From assembly GCA_003427395.1 (NCBI GenBank), contig BFEA01000161.1:1777369-1805241 (forward strand): 27,873 nt of DNA, read 5' to 3'. Of the stretch, positions 27,709 to 27,873 are shown piece by piece. The position numbers were made by a program, and so were the translations under genes. Each line of letters begins with the position of its first letter. The first letter of the stretch is position 1. The notes under the pieces were generated by a model. It had not been told where the DNA came from. It made no database searches and saw nothing but the letters and a program-made list of their open reading frames with translations. Origin of the DNA: Chara braunii. Taxonomy: Eukaryota > Streptophyta > Charophyceae > Charales > Characeae.

Positions 27709-27795
27709 CTATACATTCATTGACATATCAATGCGCATTCCCACAGGCAGCACAGCTCAGAATTTCCCCTAGTTTGTAAGCTCAATTCCAACCCA

Positions 27796-27798
<3 letters not shown>

Positions 27799-27873
<75 letters not shown>
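27799..27873 (+). repeat. (CT)n microsatellite at the window end
   Basis: CT repeats run off the window. They lie in the intron upstream of the first RRP12 exon seen. Confidence 0.97.

Noticed and set aside
1-27873. CRISPR array, phage, operon or bacterial defence system
   Set aside because: Repeats are microsatellites, minisatellites and transposons; gene structure is eukaryotic with introns. No spacer-repeat pattern or defence protein is seen.

Overview
This is a eukaryotic, plant-lineage nuclear window. It has spliced exons with GT/AG borders, a Ty3/gypsy relic, many short inverted-repeat transposons, dense microsatellites and an assembly gap. The only cellular protein gene I can support is the 3' part of RRP12, the NUC173/HEAT-repeat ribosome-biogenesis factor, on the minus strand. 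Its C-terminal YAYWPLDRK block is of the plant type. From remembered family resemblance only, the retroelement proteins and repeat density suggest a charophyte alga such as Chara. That organism call is an inference.

Layout. 1-1140: simple-repeat DNA made of ATCA-type tracts, GT and GA arrays, an AGCTGCG minisatellite, GTACGTAC palindromes and a long poly-A. 1380-3701: a decayed, minus-strand Ty3/gypsy element with gag, a zinc knuckle carrying an in-frame stop, a protease and the N-terminal edge of the reverse transcriptase. 3900-9330: intergenic DNA packed with MITEs. These include three copies of one family of about 290 bp, one with a perfect 9-bp target duplication; a 235-bp hAT-like element with a perfect 8-bp duplication; and an element with perfect 29-bp inverted repeats. 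9330-9850: a TC-microsatellite minisatellite and the RRP12 3' flank. 9852-27708: the RRP12 3' portion, followed to the window end by its next upstream intron.

RRP12 exons in transcription order are 27708-27544, 26722-26594, 21869-21768, then at least one linker exon I could not place, then 13929-13789 and 10419-9852 (stop). Splice phases agree at every junction I can join. The introns are very large, about 0.8, 4.7, 7.8 and 3.4 kb, and hold most of the interesting material. This includes a 1.3-kb GAA/GAAGGC satellite, retroposed U6 snRNA pseudogenes (one nearly full length with a 12-bp target duplication, two 5'-half copies in a tandem array of TAGYAAGTCC target motifs), a diverged U6-like copy, several MITEs and hairpins, tandem duplications and a 499-base N gap.

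I see no operon-like or defence system. The most unusual feature is the U6 retroposition in the RRP12 intron, with its apparent repeated use or duplication of one target motif. The dense and diverse set of non-autonomous elements with no encoded transposase in the window comes next.
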